This document shows, piece after piece, positions 7,584 through 13,772 of a stretch of DNA of 15,076 nucleotides. Every line of letters begins with the position of its first letter. Positions within the stretch are counted from its first letter, which is position 1. A model generated the notes under the pieces. The model had not been told where the DNA came from. It ran no database searches and saw only the letters and a program-made list of their open reading frames with translations. The DNA lies in NCBI GenBank assembly GCA_028703035.1, contig JAQVNR010000031.1:1-15076 (forward strand), in the 5' to 3' direction. A program made the position numbers and the translations under genes. The DNA is from Bacilli bacterium (GTDB lineage Bacteria; Bacillota_I; Bacilli_A; RF39; UBA660).

Positions 7584-7612
7584 ATTTTAACAGTATTTTT
7601 TATAAAAATCAA
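7584..7612 (-). promoter_or_regulatory. promoter of the second tyrS
   Basis: TTGATT (7612-7607), a 17-base spacer and TAAAAT (7589-7584) on the minus strand give a start near 7577 and a leader of about 50 nt, too short for a T-box. Just upstream, ATTATTTTCC occurs twice on the plus strand (7612-7621 and 7625-7634), three bases apart and overlapping the -35 edge. Confidence 0.7.
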
Positions 7613-7711
7613 TTATTTTCCACGATTATTTTCCTGATATTTTACGCAATTTGTTATTTAAGTGTAATTTTCCATAATTGTTATTTTAGGGAAACTTAGA
7701 TTAATTAAAAG

Positions 7712-8482
7712 TTATATTATTTCTTCTAATAGACTTGCTATGTCATCAAAAGAAGTGATGTTTGTTGCATTAATTATCAAGTCGCTAGGTGTATTATCGT
7801 CTATTACGGCTATTTTATAACCAACATCCAGTTGAAACATTTCTATATCGTTATAATCATTTCCTATAATTATTACTTCTTCTTTTTTTATTTTATATTT
7901 TAAAATTATATTTTCTATGGCACTTTTTTTACTGATATGTTTATGATTTATAGAATAATAATCTTCTGATTTTGAACAATTTAATCCTGCCGCTTTTATG
8001 TATGAGTCAAATAGTTCCTGATTGAAAGATTTTTTGAATTTGATTGTAAGTTGTGAGGCACCTTTATTTTTTAATTCATTTAGAAATATATTAAAATTTT
8101 TAGTTATCAGTTTAGAATGTTTTAATTTTTCACTAAAATCTTTTTTATCGTAAACTATATAATCACATGTACCATTAGGAACATAAAGTGCGTATTCTAT
8201 ATCAGTATAGTCTATATCACGTATTTTTACTACCTCTTCATCCGTTATTGGATAAGAAGCAATTATCTCCCCGTTTGATGATAAAATTTTAGAACCATTT
8301 TCGACTATGATTATGTCTTCCATAGAAATATAGTTTTTTACCACATCTAAAGTTCTATAATAACCACGACCAGTACAAAACACATATTTCACCTTTTTTA
8401 ACTTTAATACATCCAGCAGTTCGTTATTCAATTTATTATCTTTTAATACAACACCGTCAATATCTATAAATATATATTTCAT
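7712..8482 (-). CDS. Cof-type HAD-superfamily phosphatase
   Basis: This 256-residue cytoplasmic hydrolase belongs to the HAD class IIB (Cof/sugar-phosphatase) group, which usually removes phosphate from phosphosugars or nucleotides. Motif I is DIDGV at 7-11 with the nucleophile Asp7 and general acid Asp9. Motif II is Thr37 in FCTGRG, a lysine near 185 fits motif III, and GNDYND at 207-212 is motif IV. The C2-type cap lies between about 80 and 180. The start ATG overlaps the stop of the dehydrogenase gene (ATGA), so it is translationally coupled and is the last gene of the five-gene operon. In that setting it most likely dephosphorylates the pathway product or an intermediate, which is inference. 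About 100 bases separate it from the next promoter, with no clear terminator between. Confidence 0.85.
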   Translation of the reverse strand: MKYIFIDIDGVVLKDNKLNNELLDVLKLKKVKYVFCTGRGYYRTLDVVKNYISMEDIIIVENGSKILSSNGEIIASYPITDEEVVKIRDIDYTDIEYALYVPNGTCDYIVYDKKDFSEKLKHSKLITKNFNIFLNELKNKGASQLTIKFKKSFNQELFDSYIKAAGLNCSKSEDYYSINHKHISKKSAIENIILKYKIKKEEVIIIGNDYNDIEMFQLDVGYKIAVIDDNTPSDLIINATNITSFDDIASLLEEII

Positions 8483-9501
8483 TTTCTTGACCTAATAAGT
8501 GTTTTTATTTTTTTACTTTTATTATTCTCATAGTTTTGTAAATAATCCGTAAATTCAGAAAATTTAATCTCATTAGTGATTAAATCTACAACACTTACAT
8601 TCTTTTCTTCTAATAGTTTCATCGCTAAATCAAAATCATTATACATATTACAATAAGAATTAACTCCTTTTATTAACATTTGTTTATAGAACGCTGTTCT
8701 TACATCTACTTCTGCTTTGAAACCAAATTGATAGACTCCTAGACACAATATGATAGAATTATTTTTCCCTAGCATAATTCCATCATTTAAAGTTGTAGAT
8801 TGATTACCGCCAACTGCTTCTACAATTACATCAAATTTTTCTTTGAATTTCGTCATACAAGAATTATCAACTATATTAACATTTGTAACTTTTTTTAATT
8901 TTGAAACCGTTTTAGAAAATAACACTACATTGTCTTGCCCATAATAATACGAAAATATTTTTGCCGATAATATACCTAATGTCCCATCACCAAGAACAGC
9001 AATTTTGTTAACAGCACCTTTTTCAGAATGCTTTTCTAAAATATGTTTTGTATGCATCACGACAGCAATATCATCAATAAATATCGCTTCTTCGTCTTGA
9101 ATGGACTCAGGTAATCTTATCGCACAATTTTCTGGAAGATATATCAATTCACTAAATCCTCCATCTTTTGTTCTTCCAACTATATCAGAATATGTAAAAC
9201 TTAAACTTTCTGCTAAGATATTTTCATCTTTTAAAATAAATGGATTTACTACTACTCTATCGCCGATATTCAACTTGGTACAGTTGGTTCCAGTTTGAGT
9301 TATTATTCCCATAATTTCGTGCCCCAATACATTAGTGTGCAGATAACCTTCATCTGGAGTTTGTCTAAGCAATTTCTGAATATCGCTTCCACAAAGTCCC
9401 GATATTTTTGTTTCGATTTCCACCTCATCTGTAGCACATTGTCTCTTATTGACTTTTTCTAAATAATATTTATCTTTTTCTAAATAAACAAGTCTTTTCA
9501 T
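8479..9501 (-). CDS. zinc-type medium-chain alcohol/sugar dehydrogenase
   Basis: This 340-residue medium-chain dehydrogenase probably oxidises a secondary hydroxyl of a sugar, polyol or cyclitol with NAD(P). Catalytic zinc ligands are visible as Cys37 in GLCGSD (35-40) and His61-Glu62 in LGHEIMG. The Rossmann fingerprint is GDGTLG at 171-176. The four-cysteine structural zinc lobe normally found around residues 85-115 is absent; there is no cysteine between 74 and 125. This is seen in some sugar/aminocyclitol dehydrogenases of the family. The gene starts 3 nt after the TrpD-like gene, with AAGGTG as ribosome binding site overlapping that gene's stop, and it overlaps the phosphatase gene by 4 nt. 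Substrate cannot be told from sequence. The operon context favours a sugar-containing intermediate. Confidence 0.85.
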   Translation of the reverse strand: MKRLVYLEKDKYYLEKVNKRQCATDEVEIETKISGLCGSDIQKLLRQTPDEGYLHTNVLGHEIMGIITQTGTNCTKLNIGDRVVVNPFILKDENILAESLSFTYSDIVGRTKDGGFSELIYLPENCAIRLPESIQDEEAIFIDDIAVVMHTKHILEKHSEKGAVNKIAVLGDGTLGILSAKIFSYYYGQDNVVLFSKTVSKLKKVTNVNIVDNSCMTKFKEKFDVIVEAVGGNQSTTLNDGIMLGKNNSIILCLGVYQFGFKAEVDVRTAFYKQMLIKGVNSYCNMYNDFDLAMKLLEEKNVSVVDLITNEIKFSEFTDYLQNYENNKSKKIKTLIRSRK

Positions 9502-9504
9502 TTT

Positions 9505-10620
9505 TCACCTTACTTTCACTAATTTATTAATTTTATCATTATTTCCTCCGGTTAACTTGATATATTTGATTAGTTGTTCTAAACCTAGACCACTTTTAAT
9601 TATTTCCTTCGATTTTAGAAATCCTTCTTTTAAACTGCTTACCATACCTGACAAATATAAAATATTGGCACAGTTGATGCATACAATGTCTTCATGCGCA
9701 CCTTCACCATGCCCACTTAAAACATCAATTATGTATTGAACATTTTTTATAGGATTGTCAGCTTGTTTTATATCTCTCGACGTGTAACTTGGAAGTTTTA
9801 ATTCTTGTAGGGGATTAAATATTAGCAATTTCCCATTTTTTGTTCCATCTTTTGTACCAATTAATCTAGTTGTACCAAAAATTCCCATTTCATCAATAAA
9901 ATGTATATTATCATCTGTACTAGATACTACCATTGCGTTTTTTATATCAAATTCTCTTAATACATCTAAGGATAACTCCACGTTAGAATGCGCTAATCCA
10001 TATAATACTGCATCAGTTTTTATTGGACACACTAAACCTGCTAGCCCAAAACTCAAAATATGTGGAACATAAAAATTCCCACCATACACTTTATCAAAAT
10101 TTGGAATCACATCCTCTATATTAAAAAACGCAAACCCACATTCTTCCAAAATTTCAACGCTTCTTTGCGTGCTAATATTCTTCTCTGCTCCAACTATATC
10201 CATAAAATCCGCAGACCCAGTGACTGATGATGTAGAATATGACCCTGGTTTTACCACATAAGCTCCCATGCTTGACGCAAGTATAGCACTAGCTGTAGAA
10301 ATGTTTATTGTTTTTATCCCCTTTTTTCCACTACCTACCATAGTAATAATTTTTTTGTCTTTAAGTTGATTAATTCTTACTCTTTTTCTTGGTTCATAAT
10401 CATCCAAAGAAAATGCAACATCCAATAAAACTACTATTTCTTCTTTTTTAGGTGTTTTAGCCATTAGTGATGTTAAAAGTGAGCCTAACATAACGTTTCT
10501 CTTATTTGAATCTTCTATATTTAAAATTTGAAGAAAAGCTTGCTTCAATAGTGCTAAATCATAATCAGCTTGAACATTTAATCTGTACAGAAGTTCATAC
10601 ATTGCATTATCGTTCATCAT
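9505..10620 (-). CDS. TrpD-like (glycosyltransferase family 3 fold) protein with altered active site
   Basis: This is a protein of about 371 residues in the anthranilate phosphoribosyltransferase / nucleoside phosphorylase superfamily. It has the small helical N-domain (about 1-75) and a large domain that lines up with TrpD. The fingerprints are changed: GTGGD is GSGKK (96-100), KHGNR is KPGSY (124-128), and the anthranilate-side arginine/NP region is replaced by SFGLAGLVCP. NIST (106-109), TGSAD and a later DEMGIFGTTRL segment, equivalent to the metal-binding Asp-Glu pair, remain. A phosphoribosyl- or phosphate-binding role is therefore plausible with a substrate other than anthranilate. No other trp gene is nearby. 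The frame can be opened at GTG 10626, but ATG 10620, five bases after AAGGAG and overlapping the preceding stop as ATGA, is the better start. A nucleic-acid-binding TrpD2/YbiB-like role is an alternative. Confidence 0.75.
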   Translation of the reverse strand: MMNDNAMYELLYRLNVQADYDLALLKQAFLQILNIEDSNKRNVMLGSLLTSLMAKTPKKEEIVVLLDVAFSLDDYEPRKRVRINQLKDKKIITMVGSGKKGIKTINISTASAILASSMGAYVVKPGSYSTSSVTGSADFMDIVGAEKNISTQRSVEILEECGFAFFNIEDVIPNFDKVYGGNFYVPHILSFGLAGLVCPIKTDAVLYGLAHSNVELSLDVLREFDIKNAMVVSSTDDNIHFIDEMGIFGTTRLIGTKDGTKNGKLLIFNPLQELKLPSYTSRDIKQADNPIKNVQYIIDVLSGHGEGAHEDIVCINCANILYLSGMVSSLKEGFLKSKEIIKSGLGLEQLIKYIKLTGGNNDKINKLVKVR

Positions 10621-11636
10621 TTCCACTCCTTACATATCTTTGATAAACTAAGCGAATATTCCTTTTTCTTTTCCTCCCATGCTTTACCTTTGGCTAAACA
10701 TAGCTCTCTTAATTCCAACAATTCATCTGAATTATAATAAGATACAGCACTCATCATTTGATATATAGTAGAATCATCTGGAATAGAATACTCATCTTTA
10801 CTGCCGGTAACCAGTCTAACTATTTCATCTTGACTCATATCTACTGTAATGGCAGAATCAGGGATACTTTTACTCATTTTTGGATAACCGTTTAATCCTT
10901 TTATAATTCTTGAATATAATGCTCCTAGAGACATATCTAAATTCATTCTATCCACAACTTTTTGCGCTATCTGAACGTATAAATGTTCTTCTAAACCAAG
11001 CATTACTAGGACATCATCATAATTGGAAACCGTCCCTAAGTGAATGAAATCAGCCACCATCAACAATATTGCTTGCTTAACTTTAAAATCAATTCCATTA
11101 TATATTTTTTTACTTTTGTACAATTCCGATAAATCCTCTTCTGCGTCTAGAAAATCTTGGTCAGTAAGGCAATTTGATATGAGATATGCTGTCTTTAACA
11201 CATCCGTGTAATCTATCTGACTTCTCAGATATCCTTTCGAATTATCAAAGCCCAAATTTTCAATAAAGTTAGTATATTTTTCTACTCTTTCTGCAAGTAT
11301 ATCTAACGATTGATTTCTTGCATTGTATGAATCAAGATCTCCCAAAACAAATTGAACGTCGATTCCTGCTTGTTGCAAATATATCGCTCTTAATATTTGA
11401 GATAGAGTCCCCATATGTGGAGTTCCACTTAATCCAATCCCAGTAGTTACAATCACCTTCTTGTTATTTTTTATTCCATCAACAAACTTCTCTGCATTAT
11501 AATGACATAGCCATTTTTGTTGCAAAACATCTTTAGTAATTCCTTTTAAATCAAAATCAATCGGTTTAAAGTCCATTGCATTATATCCATGCTTTTCTAT
11601 TACTTGATTGTAATATTCGTCATTAAATTTTAACAT
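10617..11636 (-). CDS. TrpRS/TyrRS-fold class I aminoacyl-tRNA synthetase-like protein
   Basis: This 339-residue protein belongs to the class I synthetase group that includes TrpRS and TyrRS. The HIGH motif reads PHMG (73-76) in a TGIGLSGTPHMGT segment, and KMSKS is intact at 253-257, so amino acid adenylation is likely still possible. The GxDQ signature of genuine TrpRS is replaced by GLEEH (214-218), and the N-terminus is longer and unlike bacterial TrpRS. No added anticodon or S4 domain is seen. I therefore do not call it a housekeeping TrpRS. It starts 9 nt after the RelA/SpoT-like gene and overlaps the TrpD-like gene by 4 nt, so it belongs to the operon. Possible roles, by inference, are activation of an amino acid for a small-molecule product, a resistant synthetase (as in indolmycin producers), or unusual tRNA charging. 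Confidence 0.75.
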   Translation of the reverse strand: MLKFNDEYYNQVIEKHGYNAMDFKPIDFDLKGITKDVLQQKWLCHYNAEKFVDGIKNNKKVIVTTGIGLSGTPHMGTLSQILRAIYLQQAGIDVQFVLGDLDSYNARNQSLDILAERVEKYTNFIENLGFDNSKGYLRSQIDYTDVLKTAYLISNCLTDQDFLDAEEDLSELYKSKKIYNGIDFKVKQAILLMVADFIHLGTVSNYDDVLVMLGLEEHLYVQIAQKVVDRMNLDMSLGALYSRIIKGLNGYPKMSKSIPDSAITVDMSQDEIVRLVTGSKDEYSIPDDSTIYQMMSAVSYYNSDELLELRELCLAKGKAWEEKKKEYSLSLSKICKEWK

Positions 11637-11645
11637 TATCTTATC

Positions 11646-13082
11646 CTACCTTCTGTTAAATTCTTTTATTTTTTTCTTTGCATAACTTGTTTGAGCTTTA
11701 TCAAGCCAGTCTACTCTGGGTCCGAATGATAAATCATCTGTTATTATCCTAACCCTATCTTTATTTCTTAAGATATAGTCAATTGCAACATGTTCTTCAT
11801 TAACTGTAGCCCCAACCATTGTATTTCCTATATCGGTATGTATCTTATAAGCAAAATCAATTACTGTTGCTCCAGCAGGCAACTCAATAATATCCCCTCT
11901 TGTTGTATATATATAAACTTTCCCCGTCAATAATTCTTTTTTTACTTGAGCAACAAATTCTTGATTATCGCCAAACATAGTATTAATTTCTACTAATGAT
12001 TTAAAGAATTGATATTTTTCTGTTAAATCTTTCTGCATCAAATTTCTAGCTTGTCCTTTGTTAATATCCCAATGAGCTGTTAATCCATAAGCAGCTATTT
12101 GGTCCATCTCATCCGTTCTTATTTGTGTTTGGACTAATCTATCATCTGGTGCAAAAACTGTAGTATGTAAGGATTTATACATGTTTGTTTTTGGATTACA
12201 TATATAATCTTTAAATTTGTCATTTATTGGATGATATTGCTGATGTACTATTCCTAAAACTTTATAACAATTCTCTACATCTTCAAGTATAATTTTTAAT
12301 GCTAATAAATCGTGTATGTCAGCTAATTTGAACCCTTCTGATATCCTTTTATAAATCCCATAAATGTTTTTCGTTCTTACCTTTAGTTCATTAGGTATGT
12401 TCTTATCATTTAAAAGTCTTTGTATTTTTTGTAACATTTCTGACAAACTATTTTCACTGTCAATTTGTACTTTCATTTGTTTTTCTTCAATACTTTTATA
12501 CATATCGGGTTTTAAATATCTTAAAGATAAATCTTCCAATTCGCTTTTAATTTGGTACGCACCTATATAGTAAGCAAGTGGTACAAATATTTCCATTGTT
12601 TCTAAAGCATTTTCTTTTTGTTTAAATTCACTTTTAAAACTTAACGTTTGCATATTATGAAGTCTATCCGCAAGTTTAATAATAATTATTCTGACATCAT
12701 CTGTGATGCTTGTAATTATTTTCCTAGTATTAGCAAGTCTTTGTTCATCTTTACTCGAAAAATTTAATTTGCTAATTTTAGTTACACCATCTACTAAATT
12801 AGAAACATCTTCGTTAAATTGTTCCGCAATTTCTTCTTTTGTAATATTAGAATCCTCAATTGTGTCATGAAGTAATCCTGCACAAATTGTATCTTTATCA
12901 GCTCGCATTTCTGCTAAAATACTGGCTACAAATAAAGGATGAATTATGTATGGCTCACCACTTTGTCTAGTCTGATCTTTGTGCAAACTTTCTGCTAAAC
13001 TATAAGCGCTCTTAATCATTTTCAAATCATTAAGATCACTATTGTATTTGATAATATTTTTGAGTAATGTTTCAAACTTCAC
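11646..13082 (-). CDS. RelA/SpoT homologue (HD-SYN-TGS) with altered synthetase site and no C-terminal regulatory half
   Basis: This 478-residue RelA/SpoT-family protein has three domains. The HD hydrolase (about 15-180) keeps the metal and catalytic residues His48, His72-Asp73 and Asp139, with RQSGEPY and LLHDTIED intact. The synthetase domain (about 215-345) keeps Asp258 and the NMYKSLHTT loop, but the normally invariant Glu of ExQIRT is Gln318 and RFKD is KFKD. A TGS domain (about 388-447) follows. The protein ends just past TGS, where housekeeping Rel proteins continue about 250 residues with helical, zinc-finger and ACT domains. It may thus mainly hydrolyse (p)ppGpp or act on a related nucleotide. 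A reading from TTG 13112 would begin inside the terminator. GTG 13082, seven bases after AAGGAGGT, is the clear start. It is the first structural gene of the operon, behind a leader peptide and attenuator. It is unlikely to be the cell's only Rel. Confidence 0.88.
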   Translation of the reverse strand: MKFETLLKNIIKYNSDLNDLKMIKSAYSLAESLHKDQTRQSGEPYIIHPLFVASILAEMRADKDTICAGLLHDTIEDSNITKEEIAEQFNEDVSNLVDGVTKISKLNFSSKDEQRLANTRKIITSITDDVRIIIIKLADRLHNMQTLSFKSEFKQKENALETMEIFVPLAYYIGAYQIKSELEDLSLRYLKPDMYKSIEEKQMKVQIDSENSLSEMLQKIQRLLNDKNIPNELKVRTKNIYGIYKRISEGFKLADIHDLLALKIILEDVENCYKVLGIVHQQYHPINDKFKDYICNPKTNMYKSLHTTVFAPDDRLVQTQIRTDEMDQIAAYGLTAHWDINKGQARNLMQKDLTEKYQFFKSLVEINTMFGDNQEFVAQVKKELLTGKVYIYTTRGDIIELPAGATVIDFAYKIHTDIGNTMVGATVNEEHVAIDYILRNKDRVRIITDDLSFGPRVDWLDKAQTSYAKKKIKEFNRR

Positions 13083-13099
13083 TTTCTCTACCTCCTTAT

Positions 13100-13134
13100 A
13101 AAAAAAAGGCAATCCACTTAACTAAGGACGCCTT
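13100..13134 (-). terminator. attenuator-like terminator between leader peptide and RelA/SpoT gene
   Basis: On the minus strand AAGGC-G-TCC (13134-13126) pairs with GGA-TT-GCCTT (13115-13106) around a 10-nt loop and is followed by eight T (13107-13100). The leader stop codon (13135-13133) overlaps the 5' arm, so a ribosome paused there would block the hairpin. A competing hairpin TAAGG/CCTTA sharing the same bases is also possible. AAGGAGGT for the next gene begins right after the T-run. Confidence 0.8.
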
Positions 13135-13240
13135 AAGAAAAACAATATTTATTTAACGATAAGAAATTACACATAATAAAAACTTGTTTTTTAGTATTAA
13201 TATTTATAATAGTCGATATTGATTGATTTCTTGTATACAT
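13133..13240 (-). CDS. 35-codon leader peptide upstream of the five-gene operon
   Basis: This small gene has a near-perfect ribosome binding site, GGAGGAG (13253-13247), six bases before its ATG. It lies about 27 nt past the predicted transcription start of the operon promoter. The 35-residue peptide starts MYTRNQ, is rich in Asn, Ile, Lys and Ser, and ends NKYCFS before TAA. No transmembrane pattern or known peptide family is recognised. The stop codon overlaps the 5' arm of the terminator that precedes the RelA/SpoT-like gene. This arrangement resembles leader peptides whose translation or arrest controls read-through (trp, tna and antibiotic-resistance leaders). The two tyrosines (residues 2 and 32) and single late cysteine are noted, but no run of one codon points to a specific amino acid. 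The regulatory role is inference from position. Confidence 0.7.
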   Translation of the reverse strand: MYTRNQSISTIININTKKQVFIMCNFLSLNKYCFS

Positions 13241-13273
13241 ACAAATCTCCTCCAAAACCAAGTAATTGTATTG

Positions 13274-13302
13274 ATAATACACTAGTTAATAACTAATGTC
13301 AA
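13274..13302 (-). promoter_or_regulatory. consensus promoter of the five-gene operon with operator-like palindrome in the spacer
   Basis: TTGACA (13302-13297), a 17-base spacer and TATTAT (13279-13274) form a near-perfect sigma-A promoter on the minus strand. The spacer contains the 13-bp palindrome TAGTTA-n-TAACTA (13283-13295), a classic place for a repressor. A second inverted repeat, GTCAA...TTGAC (13298-13314), overlaps the -35. Confidence 0.85.
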
Positions 13303-13324
13303 CTATTTTTTGACTACTATGTGA

Positions 13325-13350
13325 TTAACTGGATACCCTTAACTGGATAC
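13325..13350. repeat. 12-bp direct repeat with 14-bp period
   Basis: TTAACTGGATAC occurs twice (13325-13336 and 13339-13350) with two bases between. It lies about 22 bp beyond the -35 of the leader promoter and about 90 bp before the conserved part of the permease fragment. It could be a regulator site or a scar of rearrangement. Confidence 0.75.
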
Positions 13351-13396
13351 TATTAAATAGCTTTTTTAAATTTGTTGTTATCTCATATAATTCATT

Positions 13397-13621
13397 TTGC
13401 AAACTAATCTTTGGAACACTCTTATTTTTCCCCATGTAACTCTAATTGGGGTTATAATGGGTGAATTTTTAGTTAGTAAAGCAGGAATTGGATATCTAAT
13501 TCTTTATGGAACTCAAGTATTTAACTTAACACTGGTTATGGCAGGAATTGTCTTAATTATGATTATCTCATTTATTATTTATGAATTAATAACATTATTA
13601 GAAAAGAATTACACGAAGTAA
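13397..13621 (+). pseudogene. 3' fragment of an ABC permease gene (second copy)
   Basis: An open frame of 74 codons is present, of which codons 16-74 match the C-terminus of the permease ending at 4464 (53 of 59 residues identical). The first 15 codons include TLIFPH, which resembles the KLVLPH of the EAA loop. It then jumps straight to the GVIMGEF segment, as if about 15 codons were deleted internally. Everything upstream (TM1 to the EAA loop) is missing, and there is no ribosome binding site or promoter, so it should not make a working permease. The DNA differs from the intact copy at roughly a quarter of positions, mostly synonymous. It diverged as a working gene before being truncated, and is not a recent copy of the local one. 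Confidence 0.8.
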
Positions 13622-13630
13622 TTCTTTTTA
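13442..13630 (+). repeat. direct repeat copy B: 3' end of permease gene plus terminator
   Basis: This is the counterpart of 4285-4473, in the same orientation, equal in length and including the terminator. Both junctions of the enclosed 9-kb segment thus carry the same gene end. Confidence 0.8.
13602..13629 (+). terminator. terminator at the end of the permease fragment
   Basis: The 11-bp stem AAAAGAATTAC / GTAATTCTTTT is identical to that at 4445-4472, but the loop is ACGAA instead of GCTAA. The stop codon lies in the right arm and a T-run follows. Confidence 0.8.
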
Positions 13631-13635
13631 GTTAT

Positions 13636-13687
13636 AAAAAAAATGAGTCTCGGAGTTATTTAGTGAGTAACTGTATAAACCCATTTT
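13636..13687 (-). terminator. two-tier hairpin with T-run, possible terminator for the recombinase strand
   Basis: Outer arms AAAATGGGT and ACTCATTTT (13687-13679 and 13648-13640, one wobble) enclose an inner stem AGTTA/TAACT (13672-13668 and 13658-13654). On the minus strand this runs into eight T (13643-13636). The stem is imperfect. Bases 13688-13772 show no gene or other clear signal. Confidence 0.4.
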
Positions 13688-13772
13688 ATATTTCTTTATT
13701 TAAAAATCCTATTTACTAATTTTTTATCTAGATTATAGAACTCTTATGATAATATAAATTTATCAGTAATTT

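Noticed and set aside
7655..7672. Five-codon minus-strand reading frame (Met-Glu-Asn-Tyr-Thr) upstream of the second tyrS
   Set aside because: It has no ribosome binding site and lies upstream of the predicted promoter, so it is unlikely to be a tyrosine-sensing leader.
7403..7699. Plus-strand 98-codon open frame over the start of the second tyrS
   Set aside because: It is a shadow of tyrS and its leader with low-complexity Leu/Phe/Ser content and no ribosome binding site.
13083..13112. Longer RelA/SpoT-like protein starting at TTG 13112
   Set aside because: Those ten codons are made of the terminator T-run and the AAGGAGGT ribosome binding site itself. GTG 13082 is properly spaced from that site.
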